The notes: generated by a model not told the origin, from the letters alone. DNA of 64,000 bases from JAWKZG01 sp041396125 (GCA_041396125.1 JAWKZG010000003.1:1-64000); one strand, 5' to 3'; shown: positions 9,532 to 19,049, counted from the first letter of the stretch. Translations and numbers: made by a program.

Positions 9532-9559
9532 TTGAAATTTATTTTCCGTTTTTTATAAT
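9532..9559 (+). promoter_or_regulatory. Near-consensus sigma-70 promoter ahead of the inositol-type cluster
   Basis: TTGAAA at 9532-9537 and TATAAT at 9554-9559 are separated by 16 bases inside a very AT-rich stretch, 50 bases before the ATG at 9608. This is the best-looking sigma-70 promoter I found in the window. A perfect -10 and five of six -35 bases suggest strong basal activity; no operator could be identified. Confidence 0.65.
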
Positions 9560-9607
9560 TAATAGATAATATATTCCAAATAAAATCGTTTTCCACCAGG
9601 AGGCCTC

Positions 9608-10432
9608 ATGGCACACTCTTCTCCTCTTCCGTTGGCGGGGCGTTACGCAGTAATAACCGGCGGTACCCAGGGCCTGGGCGAGGCTACAGCGCGTTTGTTC
9701 GCAAAGCGTGGTGCCGCCGGACTGGTTATCTGCGGACGCGATTTTGAACGTGGCGAAAACGTCGCACGCGAAATTTCCGGCATGGGTTGCCCGACCGAAT
9801 TCGTACGTGCTGATCTGGCCGATGTCGCTGCCTGCCATGCGGTTATTGCCGCTGCCGAAGACAGCTTCGGAGCCCTGCATGCACTGGTTAATTGCGCCGC
9901 TATCACTGACCGGGGCACCATTCTGGATACGTCGCCGGAACTGTTCGATCGCATGTTCGCTGTCAACACCCGGGCACCGTTTTTTTTAATGCAGCACGCA
10001 ATCAAGCTGATGCTTAAAACACAGAGCAACGGCACCATTGTGAATGTACTCAGTATGTCCAGTCACGGTGGTCAGCCGTTCATCAGTGCCTACTGCGGCT
10101 CCAAAGGCGCGCTGGCAACACTTACCAAAAACGTAGCGTATTCAGTGATGCGCAATCGAATCCGCGTCAATGGTCTGAACATCGGCTGGATGAATACACC
10201 AGGCGAAGACCATATCCAGAAAACCTATCACCATGCTGCTGACGATTGGCTGCAGAGTGCCGCCGCCGGACAACCGTTCGGGCGTTTACTCGATCCACAG
10301 GAAGTCGCCCGCGCCATCGCCTTTTTAAGCTCAGATGAATCTGGTCTGATGACCGGTTCGATCATCGATTTCGATCAATCGGTAGTCGGTACCTATGACG
10401 CGCCCCCGCAGCCCGCAACAGCCCTAAGCTAA
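9608..10432 (+). CDS. Short-chain dehydrogenase/reductase (SDR)
   Basis: A 274-residue classical SDR. The cofactor motif TGGTQGLG is at residues 17-24, NCAA follows in the middle, the catalytic pair is in YCGSKG and the Ser lies in NVLSMSSHGG. ATG 9608 has a strong ribosome site (CCAGGAGG). It is the first gene of the cluster with iolD and iolE, 13 bases ahead of iolD, so a polyol or inosose is a likely substrate; the exact reaction is unknown. Confidence 0.85.
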   Translation: MAHSSPLPLAGRYAVITGGTQGLGEATARLFAKRGAAGLVICGRDFERGENVAREISGMGCPTEFVRADLADVAACHAVIAAAEDSFGALHALVNCAAITDRGTILDTSPELFDRMFAVNTRAPFFLMQHAIKLMLKTQSNGTIVNVLSMSSHGGQPFISAYCGSKGALATLTKNVAYSVMRNRIRVNGLNIGWMNTPGEDHIQKTYHHAADDWLQSAAAGQPFGRLLDPQEVARAIAFLSSDESGLMTGSIIDFDQSVVGTYDAPPQPATALS

Positions 10433-10445
10433 GAGGACATCCCGC

Positions 10446-12289
10446 ATGCAAACAATCCGCCTGACCATGGCGCAAGCGCTGGTCAAATTTTTATGTGCCC
10501 AGAAAACCTTGATTGAAGGGCAGGAAGTCCCCCTGTTTGGCGGAGTTTTCGGCATTTTTGGCCACGGCAACGTAACCTGTCTGGCCGAAGCCTTACAAAC
10601 GGTCCAGGAACAGCTGCCCACCTGGCGCGGTCAGAACGAACAATCCATGGCGCTGGCAGCGGTCGCTTACACCAAAGCCAAAAAACGCCGCCAGATCATG
10701 ATTGCCACCAGTTCTATTGGCCCCGGCGCTACCAATATGATCACAGCAGCCGGCGTGGCACATTCCAATCGCCTGCCTTTATTACTGCTGGCGGGTGACA
10801 CCTTCATGAATCGCCTGCCCGATCCGGTGTTGCAACAGGTGGAACATTTCAATAACCCCAGTCTTACGGTCAATGATGCCTTTAAAGCGGTGACCCGTTA
10901 CTGGGATCGCATTGTGCGGCCCGAACAACTGCTCCAATCCTTACCGCAAGCGATTGCGACAATGCTCGACCCCGCTGACTGTGGACCGGCATTTATCGCC
11001 TTGCCGCAGGATACCCAGGCCGAGGCGTTCGATTATCCGGCAGTTTTCTTCGAGCCGGTAGTGCATCGTGTACCACGGCCACGGCCTGATCTGGAGGCAC
11101 TCAAAACCGCTGCCGAGCTACTGCAAAGTGCGCAAAAACCACTGTTGATCGCAGGTGGCGGTGTGCACTACCCCTGGCGACCGAACAACTGGCCGCTTTT
11201 GCCGATAAACACGGTATCCCGGTGGTCGAAACCATTGCCGGTCGGGCCGCCCTGGTGCATGACCACCCGCTGAATGCCGGACCGCTTGGGGTGATAGGTT
11301 CCAGTTCCGCCAATGCTCTGGCGCAGGATGCCGATGTCGTGCTGGCGGTGGGCACCCGGCTGCAGGATTTCACAACCGGTTCCTGGAGTGTGTTTGGTAA
11401 TGAATCGATGCGTTTGATCGCGCTCAATGCAGCGCGGTTCGATGCTCATAAACACCGTGCCGTGGCTTTGGTCAGTGATGCCCAGGCCGGCTTACAAGAA
11501 CTCAGCGCACAACTCGGTGCCTGGCGAGCCCCCGAGAACCGCCGCCAGCAAGCCCGACAGGAATACGCCAGCTGGAATGCCATCATCGATCAGCATGCCG
11601 GCCCCACCAATGCCGAAATACCCAGCTATGCCCATGTAGTGGGTGCCATCAATCGTCTCTGCGAACCCACTGATTTAGCCCTGACTGCCGCCGGCGGACT
11701 CCCCGGCGAACTGTGCAAGAACTGGAAAGTAAAATCTATCGGTACTTTCGACTGCGAATTCGGTTTTTCCTGCATGGGTTATGAAATCGCCGGCGGCTGG
11801 GGTGCCAAAATGGCCAGACCCGAGCGCGATGTGATTGTGTTCACCGGCGACGGTTCGTATTTAATGATGAATTCGGACATTTACAGCTCGGTGCTGAGCG
11901 GCCATAAACTGATTATCATTGTTTGTGATAACGGTGGTTTTGCGGTGATTAACCGGCTGCAGAACTTCAAGGGCGGCGCATCGTTCAATAATCTGATCAA
12001 AGACTGCCGGATCGAACAGGAAGTCCGCGTCGATTTCATACAACATGCCCGGAGCATGGGCGCTGGTGGCGAATGGGTGCATTCAATCACCGAGCTGGAA
12101 CAAGCCTTTCGACGCGCCAAGGAGGCTGATAAAACCTATGTCATCGCACTGCAAACCCACCCGCACCAATGGACCCCGGGTGATGCCTGGTGGGATGTTG
12201 GTGTGCCGGAAGTGAGCGCCCGCGATGAAGTACGCCAAGCCCGCGCCGAGCACGAACAAGGCCAGCAAAAACGGCGGATAGGGGTCTAA
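10446..12289 (+). pseudogene. iolD: IolD-like 3D-trihydroxycyclohexane-1,2-dione hydrolase, one frameshift
   Basis: A ThDP-dependent enzyme of the IolD family, which in inositol breakdown opens the ring of trihydroxycyclohexanedione. The N-terminal half (WRGQNEQSMALAAVAYTKA, ATSSIGPGATNM) and the C-terminal half (VIVFTGDGSYLMMNSDIY, the ThDP-binding GDGS motif) are both well conserved, but a shift at about 11171-11174, in a CCCC run, breaks the frame. One missing base restores a continuous product of about 614 residues (GGGVHY then LATEQLAAFADKHG). The break is probably a sequence error. The gene lies between an SDR and iolE. Confidence 0.88.
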
Positions 12290-12291
12290 TC

Positions 12292-13191
12292 ATGGCTATT
12301 AAACTCGGCGTTGCGCCCATCGCCTGGTCCAATGACGACCTGCCTGAACTCGGCGGCGATACGCCACTGGATGTGTGTCTGCGTGAAAGCCACGCAGCCG
12401 GCTATAGCGGCACCGAATCAGGCGGTAAATTTCCGCTCGATGCCAGCGTACTCGGACCTTTACTCAGCCAGTATGATCTGCAACTGGTATCCGGCTGGTT
12501 TTCCGGCCGCCTGCTGGAACTGTCCGTGGCAGAAGAGATCCAGCGCATGGAGCAACAACTCAGCACCTTTGCCGCCCTGGGTGCACCCGTGATGGTGTAT
12601 GCCGAAACCAGCGGCAGTGTGCAAAGCCAGCGCACCACCCCGCTGAGCCAGCGGCCCCGGCTCGCGCCTGAGGACTATCCGGCCTACGGTGCCAAACTGA
12701 CGGCCGTCGCCGAGCACATGGCCGCGCGCGGTGTGCCGATGGCTTACCACCACCACATGGGTACCATCATCGAAACCGAAGCCGAAATCGATACCTTGAT
12801 GGCCCATACCGGCCCGGCTGTGGGTTTATTGATCGATACGGGTCATCTGACCTTCGCCGGTGGTGATGTGCTGGCAACAACCCATCGGTACGGCGCTCGC
12901 ATTAATCATGTGCATTGCAAGGATATCCGCCCCGATGTGCTGCAGCGCGTGCGTGAACAGGATATGAGTTTTCTGGATGGCGTTTTGGCGGGTGTATTCA
13001 CAGTGCCAGGTGACGGCCATATAGACTTTCATGCTTTCGCCCAGACCCTGGCTGAAATCGCTTACCGTGGCTGGGCTGTAGTGGAGGCGGAACAAGACCC
13101 GGCCCAGGCCAATCCGCTGCAGTATGCCAAGCTGGGCTATACGCATCTGCACCAGGCGTTAACCGCTGCAGGGCTTGCTATTGCAAAGTAA
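12292..13191 (+). CDS. iolE: IolE-like inosose dehydratase / sugar phosphate isomerase family
   Basis: A 299-residue xylose-isomerase-like TIM-barrel protein. The N-terminus KLGVAPIAWSNDDLPELGG is the hallmark of IolE, and MAYHHHMGTIIET, LLIDTGHLTFAGGD and INHVHCKDIRPDVL carry the metal-binding His, Asp and Glu residues. IolE dehydrates 2-keto-myo-inositol to the dione that IolD then hydrolyses. It starts two bases after the iolD stop. Confidence 0.9.
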   Translation: MAIKLGVAPIAWSNDDLPELGGDTPLDVCLRESHAAGYSGTESGGKFPLDASVLGPLLSQYDLQLVSGWFSGRLLELSVAEEIQRMEQQLSTFAALGAPVMVYAETSGSVQSQRTTPLSQRPRLAPEDYPAYGAKLTAVAEHMAARGVPMAYHHHMGTIIETEAEIDTLMAHTGPAVGLLIDTGHLTFAGGDVLATTHRYGARINHVHCKDIRPDVLQRVREQDMSFLDGVLAGVFTVPGDGHIDFHAFAQTLAEIAYRGWAVVEAEQDPAQANPLQYAKLGYTHLHQALTAAGLAIAK

Positions 13192-13322
13192 TCGATCCTT
13201 GGTATAGGGTGGCTTGAACAGTAAGCTGGCCTGTTATGGTGCAACATCGATTGTTTGATAATTGCAGCAACAGCAGCCACCAGAACCACCTGTTCAACTA
13301 AAAAAATTACGGGAGGAGAGCC

Positions 13323-14063
13323 GTGCGCTTATTCGAGCTGCGGAGTATTTCCAAACACTTCGGCGCCATTCAGGCGCTGAACGGAGTCAACCTGAGCATC
13401 GACGCCGGTGAAGTGTTGGGTTTGATGGGCGATAACGGTGCGGGCAAATCGACGCTGGTCAAAATTATGGCCGGTAATTTTCCGGCTTCCAGCGGTGAGA
13501 TCTACCTGCGCGGCGAGAAAGTCGAATTCCATAATCCGGTGGATGCCCGTGAAAAAGGCGTTGAAGTGGTCTATCAGGATCTGGCTTTATGCGACAACCT
13601 GACCGCCGCCGAAAACGTTTTTCTGGGCCGCGAAGCAAAGCGCAGATTCGGCCCGTTCAAATTCATCGACTATCCCACTATGTATCGCGAAGCAGCCAAA
13701 CACTTCGCTGAGCTGAAATCCGAAACCCGCCCGCGTGATCTCGTCAAACAAATGTCCGGCGGCCAGCGTCAGGCCGTTGCCATCGCCCGTACCCGCTTGT
13801 CTGACCCTGCCATTGTCCTGATGGATGAACCCACCGCCGCCATCAGTGTGCGCCAGGTCGCAGAAGTGCTGGACCTGATTCGCCGCCTGCGGGATCAGGG
13901 GGTGGCGGTTATTCTGATCAGTCATCGCATGCCGGATGTATTCTCGGTCTGTGATCATGTTTCAGTAATGCGGCGCGGCAAAGTGGTCGCCGACAAGCCT
14001 ATTGGCACGACCTCACCGGAAGAAGTCACCGGTTTGATCACCGGTGCGATTGAAACGGCCTGA
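13323..14063 (+). CDS. Sugar ABC transporter ATP-binding protein (single-domain, FrcA-like)
   Basis: A 246-residue ATPase with a single nucleotide-binding domain, unlike the duplicated RbsA/XylG type. Walker A GDNGAGKST at residues 36-44, signature MSGGQRQAVAIAR, Walker B IVLMDEPTAA. The start is a GTG with a very strong ribosome site (GGGAGGAG). In the 131-base leader, TTGAACAG (13214-13221) and CTGTTCAA (13290-13297) form an inverted repeat. It works with the permease and receptor that follow; given iolD, iolE and iolG around it, the solute is probably an inositol. Confidence 0.88.
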   Translation: MRLFELRSISKHFGAIQALNGVNLSIDAGEVLGLMGDNGAGKSTLVKIMAGNFPASSGEIYLRGEKVEFHNPVDAREKGVEVVYQDLALCDNLTAAENVFLGREAKRRFGPFKFIDYPTMYREAAKHFAELKSETRPRDLVKQMSGGQRQAVAIARTRLSDPAIVLMDEPTAAISVRQVAEVLDLIRRLRDQGVAVILISHRMPDVFSVCDHVSVMRRGKVVADKPIGTTSPEEVTGLITGAIETA

Positions 14064-14108
14064 AGTCATACACCTCCTTAAAAAATACGGGAGAAAAAAG
14101 GAGAGTTC

Positions 14109-15101
14109 ATGAGCGTAGCCATCGAAGATATCACCCAGCAGCGCGAGCAAAACATCCTGCAGAAAATGTTCGTCAGTCAGGCCTTTTGGGTCACGATTGC
14201 CGTAATTATCATGTGTCTCATCATGTCGCAGATATCAGATGTGTTTGCCACCGAAGATAATTTTTTCAATATTACCCGTAATTTTGCGTTCATCGGCATC
14301 ATCGCGCTAGGTATGACCGCTGTCATCATTACCGGTGGTATCGATTTATCCGTCGGTTCTATTATGGGGCTGGTCGGCATTATCACCGGACTGGTGCTGA
14401 ATGCCGGCTATCCCCTACTGATGGGCATTGCGGCAGGTTTGCTGACCGCTCTGGCCTGCGGTCTGGTTAATGGCATTCTGATCGCATACCTGAATCTGTC
14501 ACCCTTTGTGGTCACCCTGGGCATGCTGAGTATTGCGCGCAGTCTCGCCATGGTGTTTTCCGAAAACAGAATGGTGTACGAGTTTGGCCCTGATGAAGAC
14601 CTGTTCGTGCAACTTGGCGGCGGCACCGTTTTCGGAATTGCTAACCCCGTCATCTTACTGGTAATTTTGACTCTTGTTTTTGTAATTATTTTCAAGTATT
14701 CCACCTGGGGACGCTGGGTATACGCGATCGGCGGCAACGAGCAGGCCGCCCGCCTGACCGGGGTGCCGGTCAACCGGATAAAACTCTCGGTATATCTATT
14801 AAGCGCCCTGATGGCCGGTATTTCCGCCATCCTGATTGTGGGCTGGCTGGGATCAGCCATCAATGCGCTGGGGCAAACGTATGAATTACGGGTGATTGCT
14901 TCCTCGGTGATCGGTGGTGCCAACCTGATGGGCGGTGCCGGTGGTGCCTATGGGGCATTTATCGGTGCGGCGCTGATAGAAGTGATTCGCAACAGTCTTT
15001 TATTAGCAGGTGTTGACCCTAACTGGCAGGGCGCATTCGTAGGCTTTTTTATCGTTCTCGCGGTTATGCTCGAAAAAATCCGCGGAAGCCGTTCGGGCTA
15101 A
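14109..15101 (+). CDS. Sugar ABC transporter permease (RbsC/FrcC type)
   Basis: A 330-residue inner-membrane permease of the carbohydrate transporter 2 family, with roughly ten helices. Family motifs are GMTAVIITGGIDLSVGSIMGL near residue 70 and LTGVPVNRIKLSVYLLSALMAG, the loop that contacts the ATPase. A likely ribosome site (GGAGAAAAAAGGAG) lies before ATG 14109. Permease of the same importer as its neighbours. Confidence 0.88.
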   Translation: MSVAIEDITQQREQNILQKMFVSQAFWVTIAVIIMCLIMSQISDVFATEDNFFNITRNFAFIGIIALGMTAVIITGGIDLSVGSIMGLVGIITGLVLNAGYPLLMGIAAGLLTALACGLVNGILIAYLNLSPFVVTLGMLSIARSLAMVFSENRMVYEFGPDEDLFVQLGGGTVFGIANPVILLVILTLVFVIIFKYSTWGRWVYAIGGNEQAARLTGVPVNRIKLSVYLLSALMAGISAILIVGWLGSAINALGQTYELRVIASSVIGGANLMGGAGGAYGAFIGAALIEVIRNSLLLAGVDPNWQGAFVGFFIVLAVMLEKIRGSRSG

Positions 15102-15135
15102 TTACCCGAATTTACCAACCCTCTGGAGGACTCCA

Positions 15136-16134
15136 ATGAAAAAGACATTACTTGCAACCGCAGCGGCTGCCGTGATCGGTTTGCCGCTTATCAGCCAGGC
15201 AGCAGACTATACGTTTGCCCTGGTTCCCAAAAACATGAATAACCCGTTCTTCGATCTAGCCCGGGACGGCTGCAAAAAAGCCGAAGAAGAACTCGGCGGT
15301 AGCGTCGAGTGCCTCTATATTGGTCCTGGCGAACATGGCGGTGGTGATGAGCAGATCCAGGTCGTACAGGATCTGATCACCCGTAAAGTCGATGGCATCG
15401 CTGTCGCTCCGTCCAACGCGCCGGCTATGGCCAAAGCCCTGCAGCGCGCGCAGGATGCCGGTATCCCTGTCATTACCTGGGACTCCGACCTGCTGGAAAA
15501 AGACAAAGCACTGCGGGTTTCCTACGTTGGCACCAAAAACTACGATATTGGCGTTAATCTGGCCAAAATCACCATGAAACTCAAGCCTGAAGGCGGTACG
15601 ATCTGCATCCAGTCCGGCGGCGCGGCGGCGGCCAACCACAATGAGCGCATGCAGGGTATTCGTGACACCCTCAGCGGTGCCCAAAGTACAGAGCCGCCCG
15701 GTGATCGTCTGACCGGGCAGAATGGCTGGACTGAAGCAGAAGGCTGCCCGCTGTACACGAATGATGATTTCCCGGTATCGGTGCAGCAAATGGCCGATAT
15801 CCTGGCAAAATTTCCGGACTTGACCGCGTTCGTGCCGACTGGTGGCTTCCCGCAGTTTGTACCGAAAGCCTATCGTCAGGTTGCTGAAAAGCACAAAGAC
15901 CGCATTATGAATAAAGACACGCTGCTGGTCGTAGCGGATACCCTGCCAGTGCAAATGGATATCCTCAAAGACGGCCTGAGCCATGGCCAGGTCGGTCAGC
16001 GGCCGTTCGAAATGGGTTATAGAGCCATGTTCATCCTGAAAGATATTATTGAAGGCAAGAGCATCGATGACCCGATTTATACCGGGCTGGATGTCTGTGA
16101 GCCGGAAAATCAGGGTAGCTGTCTGTCCGGCTAA
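15136..16134 (+). CDS. Periplasmic sugar/inositol-binding protein
   Basis: A 332-residue receptor of the Peripla_BP_4 family. The signal peptide spans about residues 1-23, cleaved after QAA. Then NPFFDLARDGCKKAEEE, the IQVVQDLITRKVDGIAVAP strand-helix unit and VITWDSDLL are typical. The protein has several cysteines, including two close to the C-terminus (DVCEPENQGSCLSG), consistent with periplasmic disulfides. A clear CTGGAGGA ribosome site precedes it. It would feed the ATPase and permease just upstream; inositol is inferred from the neighbours. Confidence 0.85.
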   Translation: MKKTLLATAAAAVIGLPLISQAADYTFALVPKNMNNPFFDLARDGCKKAEEELGGSVECLYIGPGEHGGGDEQIQVVQDLITRKVDGIAVAPSNAPAMAKALQRAQDAGIPVITWDSDLLEKDKALRVSYVGTKNYDIGVNLAKITMKLKPEGGTICIQSGGAAAANHNERMQGIRDTLSGAQSTEPPGDRLTGQNGWTEAEGCPLYTNDDFPVSVQQMADILAKFPDLTAFVPTGGFPQFVPKAYRQVAEKHKDRIMNKDTLLVVADTLPVQMDILKDGLSHGQVGQRPFEMGYRAMFILKDIIEGKSIDDPIYTGLDVCEPENQGSCLSG

Positions 16135-16151
16135 ACCCGATATGCCTTGCT

Positions 16152-16185
16152 ACCCTGCAAGCCTGTAAAACAAGGCCTGCAGGGT
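16152..16185 (+). other. Hairpin after the receptor gene
   Basis: ACCCTGCA at 16152-16159 pairs with TGCAGGGT at 16178-16185, with further pairing between GCCT and AGGC inside. No T-run follows. It begins 17 bases after the receptor stop and probably protects the receptor mRNA 3' end. Confidence 0.6.
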
Positions 16186-16206
16186 GCACACTAACCGGAA
16201 TACCCG

Positions 16207-16259
16207 GCGAACAGTCGCATCACACGGCTGTTCGCTGCCCGTTTAAAACAGCCGTTTTT
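16207..16259 (+). terminator. Possible attenuator: two mutually exclusive hairpins, one an intrinsic terminator
   Basis: GCGAACAG (16207-16214) can pair with CTGTTCGC (16228-16235). CGGCTGTT (16225-16232) can instead pair with AACAGCCG (16247-16254), which is followed by TTTTT at 16255-16259, a standard intrinsic terminator. The CTGTT segment is shared, so the two stems cannot coexist. This could be a plain terminator after the transporter genes, or a switch controlling read-through into iolG. Confidence 0.55.
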
Positions 16260-16314
16260 GCTGCTTGAATACGGCTTCAGATAAACCGTCAGGCCTTTTT
16301 TCAGAGAAACTATT

Positions 16315-17307
16315 ATGGTGAATTTCGCTTTGCTGGGCGCTGGCCGCATCGGCCGTATGCACGCTGATCTGATTGCGGCCAATCCCGCCGCTACACTGCG
16401 CTATGTCTATGATATCAACGCAACAGCAGCAACCGAGGTGGCCAGCAAGCACCAGGCAACATCTGTCACCGATGTTGCCGAGGCGCTGGCCGATCCGGCG
16501 CTTGACGCCGTTTTGATCGCTTCCAGCACCGACACTCATGTAGATCTGATCATCCGGGCCGCTAAAGCGGGTAAAGCGATTCTGTGCGAAAAACCTATCG
16601 ATCTGGATATTAATCGCGTCAATCGCTGCTGGGATGAAATAAAACACTGCAATGTCCCGATTCAGCTCGGTTTCAACCGTCGCTACGATCCCAGCCATCG
16701 GGCAGTTGCAGAAGCGGTCAGAAATGGCGATGTCGGGCAGCTGGAAATGGTGATCATCTCCAGTCGCGATCCCGCACCGCCGCCGGCCGATTATATTAAA
16801 GTCTCGGGTGGTCTGTTGCGGGATATGATGATTCATGACTTCGATCTGGCCCGCTTTGTTCTGGGTGAAGAACCGGTCGAGGTTTTCGCCATGGCCAGCA
16901 ATAGAGTTGACCCTATGATCGGCCAGCTGGGCGATATCGACACCGCCATGGTCACGCTGACCACCGCCAGCGGCACCTTATGCCATATCAATAACTCACG
17001 CCGGGCTGTGTATGGTTATGACCAGCGGTTGGAGGCGTTTGGCTCACTGGGCATGGTGCGTTCCAATAATCAGCGAGCCACCACACTGACCCGGCACACC
17101 GCTGAGCACAGCGGCAGCCGTGACCCCTTGCTGCACTTTTTTATCGAGCGCTACCAGCAGGCCTATCAGGCCGAGATCAACGATTTTATCGCTGCCATTG
17201 CCGAGCAACGAACCCCCACAGTCAGCTTCGAGGACGGACGGCGCGCGTTATTGCTGGCCGATGCCGCTTACGAATCACTGCGCACTGGGCGCAAAGTCGC
17301 ACTGTAA
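16315..17307 (+). CDS. iolG: Inositol 2-dehydrogenase-like oxidoreductase (Gfo/Idh/MocA family)
   Basis: A 330-residue NAD(P)-dependent dehydrogenase. The N-terminal Rossmann motif GAGRIGRMH is at residues 6-14, the catalytic Lys lies in LCEKPIDLDINR, and MIHDFDLARFVLGE carries the usual Asp/His pair. IolG oxidises myo-inositol to 2-keto-myo-inositol, the IolE substrate, which fits the cluster. Other inositol isomers or sugars are possible in this family. Confidence 0.85.
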   Translation: MVNFALLGAGRIGRMHADLIAANPAATLRYVYDINATAATEVASKHQATSVTDVAEALADPALDAVLIASSTDTHVDLIIRAAKAGKAILCEKPIDLDINRVNRCWDEIKHCNVPIQLGFNRRYDPSHRAVAEAVRNGDVGQLEMVIISSRDPAPPPADYIKVSGGLLRDMMIHDFDLARFVLGEEPVEVFAMASNRVDPMIGQLGDIDTAMVTLTTASGTLCHINNSRRAVYGYDQRLEAFGSLGMVRSNNQRATTLTRHTAEHSGSRDPLLHFFIERYQQAYQAEINDFIAAIAEQRTPTVSFEDGRRALLLADAAYESLRTGRKVAL

Positions 17308-17308
17308 G

Positions 17309-18220
17309 ATGACTACTCCGGAACTGATCACGCTGCGTCACGAGGCCACCTGTGTGCAGGTCTGTCCAGCCGCTGGCGGCGGCATAGTCCGCTTCTGGCA
17401 CGATGATGGTGTGCGGCTGCATGACTGGCTGCGGCCGGTCACGCAAAACACTATCCACTCGCGGCATGGCGGCGATATGGGCAGTTACCCTCTGGTGCCG
17501 TATTGCAATCGTATTCGCGCCGGTCGGTTCAGCTTTCAGGGACAGCAGGTGCAACTGTCACTGAATGCAGCACCCCAGCCGCACAGTCTGCATGGTCATG
17601 GCTGGCAGGCCGACTGGCAGGTCGCCACCGTCAGTGCCGAGCAACTAACGCTGGAATACCGGCATCCAGCTGATGCCTGGCCATGGCATTACCGGGTCCG
17701 CCAGACCTTCAGTGTGGGACGGCAACGACTGCAGATCGAGCTACAGCTGGAAAACCTGAGCGACAGCGCCATGCCGGCAGGTTTGGGGTTGCATCCGTTT
17801 TTTATCCGCACCCCGCGCACCCGCGTCTACGCTGAGATCGACCAAATCTGGTTAACCGACGCCGAAGTCATGCCGCTTGAGCTGGTAGCACCGGAACCGG
17901 CACGCGATCCCAGACGCGGTATCCGGGTCGATCAGGTCAGGCTGGATAATAATTACACAGGCTGGCGCGGTCTGGCGCGTATCCAATGGCCGGAATGGAA
18001 GGCTGAAATGACAGTGCTTGCAGAACCACCACTGGATCATTTGGTACTCTTTACACCAGCAGACAAGCCGGTTGTCTGTGTCGAGCCGGTCAGCAATGTT
18101 ACCGATGCGGTTAATCTGGCAACGCGCACGGACACCGGTCTGCGCAGCCTGGAACCCGGACTGATGCTCAGTGCCAGCGCCTGCTTTCATTACGATTTTA
18201 TTGCAGAGGATTCCCAATAA
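17309..18220 (+). CDS. Aldose 1-epimerase family protein
   Basis: A 303-residue GalM-like mutarotase fold protein. HSLHGHGW and GLGLHPFF carry the two histidines of the family, and VEPVSNVTDAVN near the C-terminus carries the likely general-base Glu. ATG 17309 follows the iolG stop by one base; a longer open frame inside iolG is not needed. Its last base pair overlaps the next SDR. It probably interconverts anomers of a sugar handled by this cluster. Confidence 0.82.
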   Translation: MTTPELITLRHEATCVQVCPAAGGGIVRFWHDDGVRLHDWLRPVTQNTIHSRHGGDMGSYPLVPYCNRIRAGRFSFQGQQVQLSLNAAPQPHSLHGHGWQADWQVATVSAEQLTLEYRHPADAWPWHYRVRQTFSVGRQRLQIELQLENLSDSAMPAGLGLHPFFIRTPRTRVYAEIDQIWLTDAEVMPLELVAPEPARDPRRGIRVDQVRLDNNYTGWRGLARIQWPEWKAEMTVLAEPPLDHLVLFTPADKPVVCVEPVSNVTDAVNLATRTDTGLRSLEPGLMLSASACFHYDFIAEDSQ

Positions 18221-18987
18221 TGACGCAAACCACACTCTATCCCAGCCTCAAAGACCGGGTTGTATTCGTCACAGGTGGTGGCGGCGGTATCGGTGCATCA
18301 ATCGTCGAGCATTTTTGTGCACAGGGTTCCAAAGTCGGTTTTGTCGATATTAACCGCGAAACATCTGAACAGCTGATCACCGATTTGACCGCTAAAGGCT
18401 TGCCCAAACCGCATTTTGTGCACTGTGATCTGAAAAATATTGCTGCCCTGCATGCCGCGATTGACGAAGTGCGCCAAACTTTCGGCCCTATCACCATCCT
18501 GATCAATAACGCGGCCCACGACGAACGTCACAGCATTGATTCTGTCACTCCCGACTATTGGGACGACCGCATTGCGGTCAACCTGAAACACCAGTTTTTC
18601 GCTGCCCAGGCTATTTATCCCGATATGGAACAGGCCGGTCGTGGCAGCATTGTTAATCTCGGTTCGGTCTCCTGGGTGGTCGGTCAGGGCGGTATGCCCT
18701 GCTATACCACAGCAAAATCTGCGGTGCAGGGGCTAACCCGCGCTCTGGCGCGCGATCTCGGACCCAAAAATATCCGCGTCAATTCCGTACTGCCTGGCTG
18801 GATTATGACGCAGCGCCAGATGGACTTGTGGCTGACCCCGGAAGGGGAGCAGGAACTCATGACCCGCCAGTGCCTCAAACGTAAACTCTACCCTGAAGAT
18901 ATCGCCAAAGTCGTGCTGTTTTTTGCCTCCGACGATAGTGGTGCCTGCACAAATCAAAACTATATTGCCGACGGCGGCTGGGTCTAA
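18220..18987 (+). CDS. Short-chain dehydrogenase/reductase (SDR)
   Basis: A 255-residue SDR with TGGGGGIG at residues 19-26, NNAAHDERH in the position of NNAG, SVSWVVGQGGMPCYTTAKSA containing the Ser-Tyr-Lys triad, and a C-terminal IADGGWV. ATG overlaps the epimerase stop (TAATG). It is the last gene of the inositol-type cluster and likely oxidises a sugar or sugar acid; the substrate is unknown. Confidence 0.85.
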   Translation: MTQTTLYPSLKDRVVFVTGGGGGIGASIVEHFCAQGSKVGFVDINRETSEQLITDLTAKGLPKPHFVHCDLKNIAALHAAIDEVRQTFGPITILINNAAHDERHSIDSVTPDYWDDRIAVNLKHQFFAAQAIYPDMEQAGRGSIVNLGSVSWVVGQGGMPCYTTAKSAVQGLTRALARDLGPKNIRVNSVLPGWIMTQRQMDLWLTPEGEQELMTRQCLKRKLYPEDIAKVVLFFASDDSGACTNQNYIADGGWV

Positions 18988-19049
18988 AGCCACATTTGTT
19001 TACTTTTTGACGACTATTTAACGCCGCGTTAACTCTTCTTTAACGCCTG

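Noticed and set aside
15256..15984. Minus-strand ORF of 242 codons
   Set aside because: Antisense to the sugar-binding protein gene and without motifs.
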